A stretch of 64,000 nucleotides of DNA from Prauserella_A sp040635515. GTDB lineage: Bacteria; Actinomycetota; Actinomycetes; Mycobacteriales; Pseudonocardiaceae. Both the position numbers and the translations under genes were made by a program. The notes beneath the pieces are model-generated. The model worked only from the letters and a program-made list of their open reading frames with translations, was not told the origin of the DNA and ran no database searches. Shown here one piece after another: positions 27,001 through 39,000 of the stretch; position 1 is the stretch's first letter; each line of letters begins with the position of its first letter. The DNA lies in contig JBEYHY010000007.1 of the NCBI GenBank assembly GCA_040635515.1, forward strand, positions 282,579 to 346,578, given 5' to 3'.

Positions 27001-30000
27001 CTTGCCGCGCGGTGGCTGCACGGGCTGCCCGGCAGGAAGGAACTGCCCGCCGACATCGCCGAGGTGGCGATGCGTTCCCTCGGCGAGCACGCGGCGGCGA
27101 CCCGTATCGCGAACGAAAAGAGCAAATACGTCCGCGATGTCGCCGATGCCGCCGCTGATGACAGCAGGGTGGAGTACCACTCGCGAAGCGGCCGGTTCGC
27201 GGACCTGGTGACGGTCAGCGACGACCAGGCGCGGGATCTCGCCGCGGAGGTACTGGGCGACACGGTCACCGTCGAACGGGTTCCGGAGACGACCAACCCG
27301 GTGTGGCGGGTCCACGAGAACGGTGTCATCGCCGCGTTCCTCTCCGTCACCACCCGGCTGGCCGACGTGCTCGCTGCTCACAGGGCTTTGGCCGACCCGC
27401 CGCGTCCGCTCGTGACCGCCGACGTGCTCGGCTCGTGGCCGCTCAAGGGCGAAGCGGGCGTGGTCCTGCAAAGCGCCGTTCCTGGGACCTCCCTGCACGA
27501 GCTGTTGGTACGGACCCGTGAGGTTCTGCTCGATGACGAGGCACGGGGCGAGGACGTCCAGGCCGCGCTGAACAGGCTCGCGGATGCCGCCGAACTGACC
27601 GGGCGGGCCTTCGCCGCCCAGCACACCGGCTCCGAAAACGCCGAGCTGAGTTCACCCGGTGCGCACCCGCTTGCCGGTTCCGCCGAACTGCTCGCGGCAA
27701 TGCTCACCGGTCTTCCCGCCGAGGCGAGGGCCGTGTTCGGCGACACGACGAGCAGGGTGCGTTCGGCGGCCGACGCCGACGCCGACGCCGTGCTGTCGGA
27801 CAGGGCCTATACCCACGGCGATCCGCATCCTGGCAATATTCTGATCGATGTGGACGGTGGTACCGCCGGGCTCATCGACCTCGATACAGCGGGATACTCG
27901 GTCGGCGAGGATAACCAGCCGATCGGCGACCCCACGCTCCAGGTGACCGACCACCTCGTCTATCTCAGGCAGCTCACCGAGACCCTCGGCATCGAGGAGG
28001 TCGGCTACCTGCTGGAGTCCCGGTTCCACGCGGGTTACCGGTCCGGGCTCGGTATTCCCGCCGACGTGCGCGGCGAGGTGGCCGCGGCGGTCGGTACATT
28101 GTGGATCCAGTACAGGACGCTGGGAACGGAGGCCGACAGCTCCGCGCTCATTGATCACGTCCAGGCCGTCGCCGACGCCGCCGACGCGTTGCCCGCCGGG
28201 CAGCCCGGTACCCACTTCCCGGTCGACGGGGAATCCGAACCCCAACGGCGGGGCCTTTTCGGACGGCTGTTCGACACCAAGTGGAACTACACCGGCGACG
28301 AAGGCGTTCAGCCGAACTTGCCTTCCCCGAACCAGCGGTCACGCACCATCGCGGATCTGGCGGCCGAAGCCGGTACAGCGGACGCTTCGCTGGCCGCGCT
28401 GGAAGCAGCGCTGGAGGGGGCGGGCGAGCGACTCGCCGCTCTGCACCGCTCCCACGAACTGTCCTTCTTCGACAGTGCTCCGATGGAGGTCGCTCGTTCG
28501 CCGCTGGCCCTTGAGGCCCATCAGGCGATTCTGTTCGGAAGCCCGTTCGCGGCACTTGCCGACGTCAGCGAACTGAGCGGACGTATCAGAGACGCCTTCG
28601 CGTGGGGCCCGGTGTGGTTCGGGGCGGTGCACGGTGCCGCGACGCTGGACGCGTTCCAGATCGACGGCGACCGGGTCACGCTCACGCCTGCCGTCGCCGA
28701 GCCCGGCGAGGCACGGCCGAAGACGCCGACCGCCACCGATGTGCACTCGTTCCTCGCCGATCTCGAAGCCCGCACACCAGGATTGGCCGAGCAGCAACGC
28801 GATTCGCTTGCCGACGTCTTCCTAGCCGCTTACGAACGAGCAGGTGGTGTCATCCCACCGGAGCTCGGTGCGCGGACGGAACCGCTTCCGCCCGCGGCAG
28901 AGGAAAGCATCGCCCGCGACATCGAGGACCTGCGCGAGCTGGTGCTTCAGTACGCGGCGGATGCACCTGGCATCGACGTCACCGAAGCGGCCCTTGAGCT
29001 GACCGGCGGCGAGCTGGATTCACTGAACAGGTACAGCGAGCCGCACTACCTCCTGGTGCGAGTCGCCGTGAAGCGGCTTCACGCGGCTCCGGCAGAAGAG
29101 TGGAACGACATCGTCGCGAAGCTGACGCGGTCGCTGTTCGAGCTGGTCGACAACCCGGTACAACGCGAACGCCTCGACGACGGCCTGCTGCCGGACTTCC
29201 TCGACGACATCAGGACGATGCTCACTCCGCTCGGCCTCGCCGGAATCGCCGACCTGGTGGCGGCGAGGTACGAGCGGTACGACGAAGACGCCCCCGCTAG
29301 GGGGTTCGTCGCCGGGCTGCCCTCGGTGGTGTCGGTCGAGGTCGACGAACAGCTCACGGATGCGTTCGCCCGGCACATCGCCAACGGAGACCCCGAGACG
29401 TTCACCGGCGCCGACAGCACCTATGGCCTGTCCCTGCCGGACGGCTCTTACCTCATGTCCTTTTCGGACACCTACCTCGGGCTGATCAACGAGGACGGCA
29501 GCCGGGACCCGGTCGTGCAGGAGGGCGGGCCGACACCGTTCCTCCGCAACTCCTTCGTCCGGATCCGCCCCGATGGCGAGCCGGAGACCATCGTCGGCCG
29601 GGATGGTGACCTTCCCGTCGAGCCGATGCCGCATCCCGAGGATGGCAAGTGGTACTGGTCGGGTGACGTGCAGCGCACCAAGGACGGCGTGGTCGAGGTC
29701 ACCTACCAGGAGTGGACCGGTCGTGACGTGGAGGGCTGGGATTGGACCAAGGGCCGCAATGTCGTCGCGAGGTACACGGACGGGGACTTCACCGCTCCCG
29801 CGCAGGTGTACGAATTGCCGTCGGCGACAGGGGTCGACTGGACGGCGGCGATCCTCAATGCCGAGGACGGCTACCGGTACGTGTACGGGGTGGAGGATCT
29901 CGGCGACACCAAGTATCTGCGCGTGGCACGGGTGGCAGGGGACAGCCTCTCGGGACAGTGGGAGTTCTACACCGAGGGTGGCCGGTGGTCGATCTTCGAA

Positions 30001-33000
30001 TCCGATGCCGCGAGGGTGATGCCGGGGGTTGCCAACGAATTCAGTGTGACCAGGGTCGGCAACTACTACATGCTCATCACGCACGACACGAGAACCCCGA
30101 TGAGCCCCGACATCGTCAGGTACGTGGCGCCGACGCCGTTCGGCCCGTTCACCGGCCCGATGCATGTGTACACGACACCGGAGGCAGGTGAGGACGGCAC
30201 CTACCGCAACGAGAATGTCTTCACCTACAACGCGCACGCTCACCCCGGAATCGATCGCGGTCCCGGCAAGATTCCCGTTACCTACAACGTCAACAGCGTC
30301 GACAACATCGACACCTACCGGGACGCGAGCATCTACGCTCCTCGGTTCATCGTGCTCACCTTCGACGACGACGGCGGCGCGGCGGCGTTGGCCGGCGACG
30401 AAGACTTCCAGCGGGCGTTGCGCGAACAGCGAGATGTCTCCGTCGAGTCGTTCGAGAGGCTTGCCAGGGACGAAGCCGACCTGTATCAGCTGTTCCAGCG
30501 ATTCGGCGAGGATCGATTCGGCACGGCCACCCGGCTCGCCGCGCTGCGGGGAATCGACCACGTTCTCGCGTTTCCCGGCAACATCAGCGCGCGGAACCTT
30601 GAGGTACGACTGCGGTTCGAGGAACGCAAGCGCGACGCCCTGGAGTCCGCCGGTGACAAGGTCAAGCCACTCGGCAAGCTGGTTCCGGCTTCGTTGCGGC
30701 GACCCGACCCGGACCGGCTCGCCGAGGTCGCCGAGCTGTTCGGCTATGGAGCCACCGACGACGAACTGGCCGAGTTCACCACGTTCCTGCGTAGCGCGGG
30801 ACTTCCGGAAGAGCTGTACGGACAGGATCTCGATGTGCTCACGGCCATCGCCATCGAGCTGTACGTCCACGGCAGGTACACAAACGAGCAGCGGCGCGCG
30901 TTCGACGACGCGGAATGGCTGGGGACGGCCTTTGTCGAGTGGGATCTCGAACGTCACCCGATCACGGCGCTTCCGCCGGTATCGGAGCCGGTGAAGCCAC
31001 GAGAGCCTCGCATCGATCCGGCCGACCACGCCGCGCTGGTCACCGGGACGCCCCGCTACCTCCCGCTCACCGAGGAACTGACCGAGGTGCTCAACGAGCG
31101 CTACGGTGCCGAGTTCGACGTCGATGACGTCGAACGGCTGCTCCAGGACGGCTTCGCCCGGCTCGTCGGGGCCGGAGGTGATCTGTGGCAGGTCGGCGAC
31201 GCCGAGATCCGTGTGCGTCTGCGACTGGCGAATCCCGAGTTCGAAGCCGACGTGGCGACCGCGGCCGCGCGGTTCGAGATCACCGAGCGGGATGCCGAAA
31301 CGAGCCGCTTCGGCGAACCGCTCGTCGTGGCCGAGGAGGGCGCGTTCGCGAGTATCGCGTTGTCCCCGCCCGTCGCGGCGGCCCGTGCCGAGGTGGAGAC
31401 GAGCGAACCGGTGCGGGCCGACGTCGAGGGGAGCCCGGACTTCCCCTCGGCCACGGTGCTGGAGCTGACCGAACGGCACCGCACCGCTCGCCAGCTCATC
31501 CGCAAGATCGACGAATCGGGTGTCGCGGTCGAGCCGACGATGCGCGAGCAGATCTATCGCTACGTCGATGAGTTGCCGTCGGGGCAGGCGTTCGTGAACG
31601 CCGCGAACGGCGGAGACGGCAACCTGCTGATCGTTCACGGAAGCAAGGCCAGCGTCGCGATCAGGCATGTCGCCACCCTCGACAGAGGAAACGCGACGCT
31701 GATCGCCGAGGACGACGGCGAGGTGATTCACCAGTGGGGCGATCCGGCAAGGCCGCTCAACGCCCCTGGGGTCACCCATGAGCTGACCGTCTACAGTGGA
31801 GCGGGTACGAAACTTGGCGCGGTCAAGGTACGGGGCGCCCTGCTCACTCGCATGGCGGCCGCCGATGCGTACGGCTACGGACTTCCGGTTCCCGAGCCGG
31901 TCGAAACGCGGTACGAGCGGCGAATCCACAAAGACTGGGCACTAAACCGGCTACGGGAACTCACGGACGACGGCACGAAGGTGGCTCCCGGCGCATTCCT
32001 GAGCGAGCTGTCGGTGGTGCGCCCGCCTGGCCAGCGGCAGCGTGGCGACGCGGTGGCGCCGCTGCGGGAGATGGCGATCGGCCTGGCCGGAGACGCCGAC
32101 GCGGGCCTCGTGCCCGACGCGGCATTCGTGGGCAACGGCGATCCCGCGGCAGGCGAGAACGCGGTGGCGACGAGGAGCAGGCATGCTCGCCGTACGCGGC
32201 TGGACAACCTGGTTCGGCTCGACCGCGTGCTCCACAGGGAACAGCTGGAGGCCCACTACCACTCGCTGATCGGTAACGGCATCGATGTCGTCCTTCCCGC
32301 GCCGGAGCGGAGGTTTCCGCCAAGCCGCGAAGCCATGTCGATGCGGGTGAAACTAAAACAGAATATGGACGAAGCCGAATTTCTCGGGGTGACAACACTT
32401 TCCGAGGAGGAAGGTGAATTCGCCGCGTTCCGCGTTCCGGTCGTCGCTTTCGCCGAACTGTGGGAGCGCGGCGCCGTTTCGGCAGGCAGGCAACGAAAGC
32501 GCCATGGCAGCGCCGTGGTGCACATACCCATGCTCGAATTGGGAACCGTTCCCGATTCCGCCGTACTTGCGGCGGACGATGATGTTGTTGACGTCACAGA
32601 CTCTACCGCATCGAACCCTTCTCCCGATACCCCGTTTTTGGTTCCCGTTAACCTTTCCCTCGCGCCACATTCACTCCCGACTCTCCCGGCGAGGCCGGGC
32701 TCGGTTGTCCCCGGTATCGCTCCCGCCGTCGCCGAATTCTTCGAGCGGACCGAAGCGGAGTACAGCCCGACGGAATCACCACTGCGCTGGCGAACCCGTT
32801 GGCGGGACACCGATATCGAGGTCGAGATCGCTGTCGACCCCACCGCGCGCGAAGCGCACATGCAGCCCCCTGCTTTCGTCGCGGGCTCCCGGATATCGCC
32901 GCTGACAGGGCTGACCGAACCCGTCGCCGTTCCCGATGGACCCGTCCGGATCGTGCTTCCTCCGCTGCCGGACGTACCGGCGGGGCTCTCGCATCTCGTC

Positions 33001-36000
33001 GGCGCGACACTCGGTGCCGCCGTCGCCGACCTTCCGGCCACAATGGACGCTTGGTCGCGGGAGGCGGCATCGGCGGCGCTGGGAACCCTCACCTCGCTGA
33101 CTCCTCCCGCCGATTCCGATGATCGACACGAGTTGCCACCTGAACCGGACGCGCCGCCCCCGACCCGGGCCGCTCTGTTCCCGAAGCGATGGGAGGCCAC
33201 CGAGCGGGCACTTGCCGAAGCGCGGCAGCTCAGTGACCAGCTGCTGAGGAGCGCATGGGATGCACCTCCAGCCGCACTCGCCGAGCGGGCCGGTGAACTG
33301 GTGGAACGGCTCCGCGAACTCGCCGACTGGCACGACGCGCCCGGCGGCGACACCAGAATGGCCGCGCGGCGGCACCTGTCAACGGGACTGCGCCTGTTGG
33401 CGGCCGACCTCGCCGAAGCGCGCCAGACCCTGGAGGTCGGCCACCTGGTCGGTCAGCGCGTGTTCCAGGGCGGTCGCCGCGATCTCGACGCCACGGAACT
33501 GTTGGCGTTCCTCGACGCCGACCTCGCGAGAAGCGCGGGCAGGGCGTACGGCATGCTCCCCGCGATCGAACGCAGGGGCGAGCGTCTGCTGGAGCTGGAA
33601 CAGCCGGCGAGGATGCTCGACGCCGAGCTCGCGGTCGAGCGGACGGTGTTCGACCGGCATTTCAGGCCGCCGTTGTGGTTCCGTCCTTCCAAGGGGGACG
33701 TCGCCCAAGTCGATACCCTGCTGACGATCCTCGCCGATATCGAGACCGACCTCGGCACGCTCGCGGGCAACGGTCACGACGGAACCACCGCGGACGACTT
33801 CGCGGAGCACGTGCTGGCCCTGCATGCACCGGATCTGGTCCACAACCAGGAAAAGGCCCGCAGACTCCTGTACACGATGGGGCTCAACGAGGTCTCCTAC
33901 GGCAGTGAACGCAGGCACAAGTTCCTGACGCGCATCCTGGAGCATCCGCGTCTTGAGGGCAGGCTCACCGAAACCGGGCGCGGGCTCGTCGAGTTCTTCA
34001 CCACGGTGGAGCAGCACCCGAATCCCGGTCTGGGCAGGTTTCAATGGCTGCTCAAGTTCAAGTACTCCCGGAAGTCCGTGATTTTCAGGAACTTCCATTT
34101 CGGCGACCGGTTCGACGACACCTTCGACGGCGGATCCGTGGCCCACGTCAGCGTGGAACCCACCGACGAACTGTCCATCCCCCAGAGGGACTACGACCTG
34201 GAGGACGCCAAGCTACCGGAGAAACCGGTAGGCTACGACACTTACCGAATCTCCTGGTGGGCCGGGGAGAAAAACGGATTCTGGGGCGGTTGGTTCGCCT
34301 GGTGGCGGCACGGCTTCACGGCTCAGCTCGAAGAGTACGCGCGGGCGGTCGGCGTGCCGTCCTCTTCCGCGGGCAACGCGACGTGGGTCGAGGGCAGCCG
34401 AAGGCAGGTGTGGGAAACCGGCAACACCTCGATGGCCGAGGCCGACGCGGCGCTCACCGAGATACTGCGCGAGGCGATCACCGGATACGCGACTCCGGTA
34501 TCCCGTCCCGCCAACTTTCTGAGATGGGGACTCGCCTCCGGTGCGGGGACCGTTGTCGGCACACTGGCCGGTTACGGCATTGGTCTTGCGACCCTCGGCG
34601 CCGATCCACTGCTGCTCATCGCCGCGCTGGGACAGGCAGCCTACGCGACTTTGACCCACGCACCGCTGATGCACAACCTCAGCGGCAGGAGGGCGGCCGC
34701 GGGCGAGGCGGTCAAGCGCATGACGGCGGCGAGCGGGCGCGGCGGCCTCGGTGGGCCGGGGAATACCCGGATCGCCAGGAAGGGCCACCAGATCGGCGAA
34801 CTGTGGCGGGACATAGCGGAACGGTTCAACATCACGCTTCCTGTCGCACCCGAGCCGCCATCACCGCCCGCGACGCCGGCTCAACGGAAGGACCTCGGCG
34901 CCAGAGTGCGGGCAATGGCACCGGAGTTGGCAGCCGCGCTGGGGGCTGAGGAAAGTCCGGGCCGTCGGCTGCCGCCTGAGCTGCTCGCGAAAGGCAGCCT
35001 TGGTGAGGTCGTCAGAGACAGCAAGGAGGTGCAGTGGGATCCCGAGACGCAGCGGATCACTCTGACTCTCGGTACCGGCGAGCGGGTTCACATCAGCTTT
35101 GCCGAGGGGGCGGGGAAATTCTCCACTCAGCGCATCGTCGATGGAGACGCGGACAAGAGGGAAATCCATCTGGTCATCGCGTATGCGCCGTCGGCCTATC
35201 TGGCGGGTGCCAGCACGGCAACCTTGTGGCACACCTTGTCGGGAGAACTGCTTTCCGGACTGTACAAGGCGTCGCTGGTATGGCGGATGGAGCGACTGTG
35301 GACCCTGCTCAAGATCAGGCTGTGGCCGTTCGCCATACAGACGGGAGTCGTCGGTCTCTTCGCCTCGCTGACGAACACGGCGCATCTGGTGATGCAGACA
35401 TTGCTCGGGGGACTTGGCTCCATCGTGTTCTCGACCGTCGCGGGATACGGGAACATCAGGACCACCTCCCTCAAGGGCTGGATTTGGACGGATGTCCGCA
35501 AGGAATTGCTCGTCGATGAGCTGATCGAAGGCGTCACCACGCTTGCCGATAACGCCGATTACGCGGTCGGTATGCTCGCGGTGAGCCTGGAGGGCCTCAA
35601 GCGCCAGACGGCGGCCATCGAGGCACTTCTTTCCGGGAAGAACGGCGATGAGGCGGCCGGTCGGCTCCACGATGAACCCTCGGTTCTGATCGCCGCGGCC
35701 GAGGCGGATCTGGTGGCCTACGCGAGCAGGCGGCAGGGCGTTCGCGAGGTGGTCGTCGAGCGGGACGAGCAGACCGGGGCCCGGCAGATCGTCATCACGA
35801 CCGAGAAGCCAGGCGGCAAGCAGGCCGGTCGCGCCGCCCGTCCCGTCGAGATCACGATCCTGCTTTCGCACGATCCGGGTATTCCCGATGACTTCTCGCC
35901 GTCCACGGTGCACAAGGCCTACACCGTGAAGGAGCGAATGCTCCACATGGCGCTTCCCCGATACTCCACCGACGCGAAACGCGTCGAGCGGCTTATCACG

Positions 36001-39000
36001 GAGCTGGACCAGACGCTGGTACGGGAAGGCTGGATCCAACCGATCTCCATGCTGAAGCTCGTGATCGAAGCCGTCGTCGTGGCGGCGGCGGACGGCGGGC
36101 CGAACGCGCTCTATTCGCTCCTCGGACCCGGTAGGGATCCGAACGCGACCGACCAGCAGCGAGAACAGGCGCGGCTCTCGGCCGCTCGCGACGGGATCGA
36201 TGTCGTCACCACGGGTATCGAGGGCGGCGCCACGGTTACCGGTATCAGGGAGAAAGCCGCGAGGCGCCTCAGAGGGGATCTGCTGCCGATCGACACGGCG
36301 ACCTCGACGCCGCGCATGATGGACGACTACACCGAGGAGGTGGTGTCACAGATTCATCGGCTCACCACGGCGTTTCTCGAACTGCTCGAAAGGCATGGTG
36401 ACGTCGCCGAGGAGTCCACTCGCGACTGGTACCGCGAATGGAACGAGAGGGAGAACCACTCGCTGCCGGAGACGCTGGAGGGATTCCGGCGGCTCGTGGA
36501 GACCGGTGAGCTTGTGGACATGATCCCGCACCTCGCCAAGGTCGAGTTGATCGGTAACGAGGCCCGCCTTGTCATCGACAAGGTCGATCGGCCGGGCCCG
36601 TTCAACATCGCGGCCAAGGTGAGAGGCAGGCACCCGCACGAGATCATGCTCCGGTTCGCGCCGTCCATTCCAGGGGAACCCACGAAGCTGCGGTTCAACA
36701 AATTCGATTCTCTCGGGATCATCTCGCTCAGTCCGGTCGATGCAGCCAACGGATACTCCGAACTGATCGAAGCGCTGAGCGCTTTCGTTGAGGCCTATCA
36801 CAAGGCGCCACCGGGCGCCCCTCCCATGCTTGCGCTCGCGATGAGCGACCTCGGCCCTGGCGCGGCTTCCGCGATGGTCAGGCGCATTCTCCTCGACTCG
36901 ATGAAGGAGGGGCCGTTCAAGGCGAGCGCACTCGCGCTGCCGACGGGCATCGCGATGGGGTCGGTGTACGTGTCGGTCGCTGTCGCTTCCTGGTATCTCA
37001 GGGAGAAGTTCCTCATCGACGAGAAGATGCGGATGATGGCGTACTGGGACGGCTATCACGCCTCGCCTGCCCGCGTTCTGAACGCCCATCACATGCTCGA
37101 GAAGATCGCCGAACTGCTGGCGAAGGTGAACGCGGACCTCTTCGAACTCGCCGAGAAGGCGGGGCTTGAGATCGACCTGGACCGGACGCCGTGGCGGTTC
37201 CGCGACAGGGGCGAGGAGCAGGCACCACCCCGGTTGCTTTCGCCTCCTCCCCTGACAGCACCCGTCATCGGGGGAAGGCCCACCCGGGATCGAGCACGGA
37301 CATTCGCCGATGACGTGACGGAGCTGCTCGCCGAGGTTCCGGAGGAGCGGGCGCCGGGACTGATCGGCGTTGCACTCGCCGCGTACGAACGTGCCGGGGG
37401 AAGTATCCCTTCGGACCCCGGGGCGCGTTCGGCGTGGGTTTCCGCCGGTTCGGACGCGGCTCGCGGCTGGGACATCGAGGAACTGCGCGACCTGCTGCTG
37501 CGGTACACAGTGGACGAAGAGGGTGTTCCGCTCGTTCCTTCACCTGCGGAGCTGACCGACGAGCAGTCCGGCGCGCTGCGTCGTTACCTTGAGCCGCACC
37601 AGGTTCTGCTCGATGCCGGGGCAGGGCAGCTTCGTTCGGCAACGCCTGAGGAACGGCCGGAGATCGCCGCCAAGCTGACGCGGGCGCTGACCGGGCTGGG
37701 CGAGGACCCCGTTCAGATCGGCCGATGGGATGACGGCCTGCTCGCCGACGTCCTCGCTGATACCAGGACGATGCTGGAGCCGTTCGGCTTCGCGGATGTC
37801 GCGGACAGGGTGGCCGCGAGCCATGAGGCGACGGGCGGCACGGCCACCACCGCGGCGACGTTCCCCGCGGGGATGCCGTCCGTGGTGTCGGTCGAGCCCG
37901 ACCAGCCACTCACGGGTGCGTTCGCCAGGCACTTCGGCAACGACGATCCGGAGACGGTCACCGGGGCCGGTGGTGCGCGCGGGGTCGCCGAATCCGGTGG
38001 TTCCGTGGTCTTTTCGCTCGCGCATGCCTTCCTCGGCACGGTGAACGAGGACGGCAGCCGGCCACCGGGCGCAGCGACGCCGGTGATGCGCAACGCGTTC
38101 GTCCGGGTCGAACGCGACGGCAAACTGAAGACCGTCGTCGGCCGGGACGGTGACCTTCCCGTCGAGCCGATGCCGCACCCCGAGGAGGGGAAGTGGTACT
38201 GGCCGGGGGCCGTGCACCGCATGGCCGACGGGACGATCGAGGTCACCTACCGCGAGTGGAGTGCGACGGGCAACGGCGCTATCCGGACGGGCGGCAATGT
38301 CGTCGCGCGCTACCGGGACGGTGAGCTGAGTGCTCCCGAGGTGGTGTACGACCTGCCCTCGGCGCTGGGGGTTGACTGGACGGCGGCGACGCTCAAGGCC
38401 GACGGTTACCGCTACGTGTACGGCGTGGAGGACCTCGGTGACACGAAGTACCTGCGCGTGGCGCGCGTCGCCGGTGAAAGCCTTGTCGGGCAATGGGAGT
38501 ACCGCACCGCGGACGGGGAATGGTCGCCGCACGAGTCCGATGCCGCACGGGTCATGCCGGGTGTTGCCAACGAGTTCAGCGTGACGAGGATCGGTGATCG
38601 GTATGTGCTGATCACCCACGACGCACGGACGCCGTTGAGCCCGGACATCGTGGGCTATGCCTCGCCGACGCCGTTCGGTCCGTTCACCGGACCCGTGCAC
38701 CTGTACACGACGCCGGAGGCGGGCGAGAGCGGCACGTACGGCAACGGGAACGTCGTCACCTACAACGCGCTCGCCCATCTCGAGATCGATCGCGGTCCCG
38801 GCAGGCTTGTCGTGTCCTACAACGTGAACAGTCTCGACAAGTCCGACGTCTACCGCGACGCGAGCATCTATGCCCCCCGGTTCGTGGTGCTCACGTTCGA
38901 CGGCGACGGTGGTGTCACGCAGGCGGGCGGAGACGACGGGTTCCAGCGGGCGCTGCGGGACCTGAAGGACGTCGACGCCGAGACTTTGGAACGCGCGGCG

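Larger units (their letters stand above)
28735..37302 (+). repeat. C-terminal module M1 (about 2,856 aa)
   Basis: First of four tandem copies. Order: lead helices (28735-29310; SFLADLEA, AYERAGG, RYSEPHYLL, NPVQRERLDDGLLPD); beta-propeller (29311-30375); helical part with the DLYVHGRYT-type element (core from 30844); mixed domain with VLELTERHRTARQLIRKI and VIHQWGDPA (31010-32560); an unusual less GC-rich linker (32561-32670); beta domain (32671-33090); helical domain from FPKRW (33178) to SERRHKF (33904); membrane-containing half (34501 on); and closing linker LLSPPPLTAPVIGG. No known module family is recognised beyond the propeller. Confidence 0.8.

Noticed and set aside
5041..27189. Several separate genes merged by a missed stop or assembly error
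   Set aside because: The frame and codon bias continue without a break through every domain border, and the borders are in-frame linkers repeated many times.
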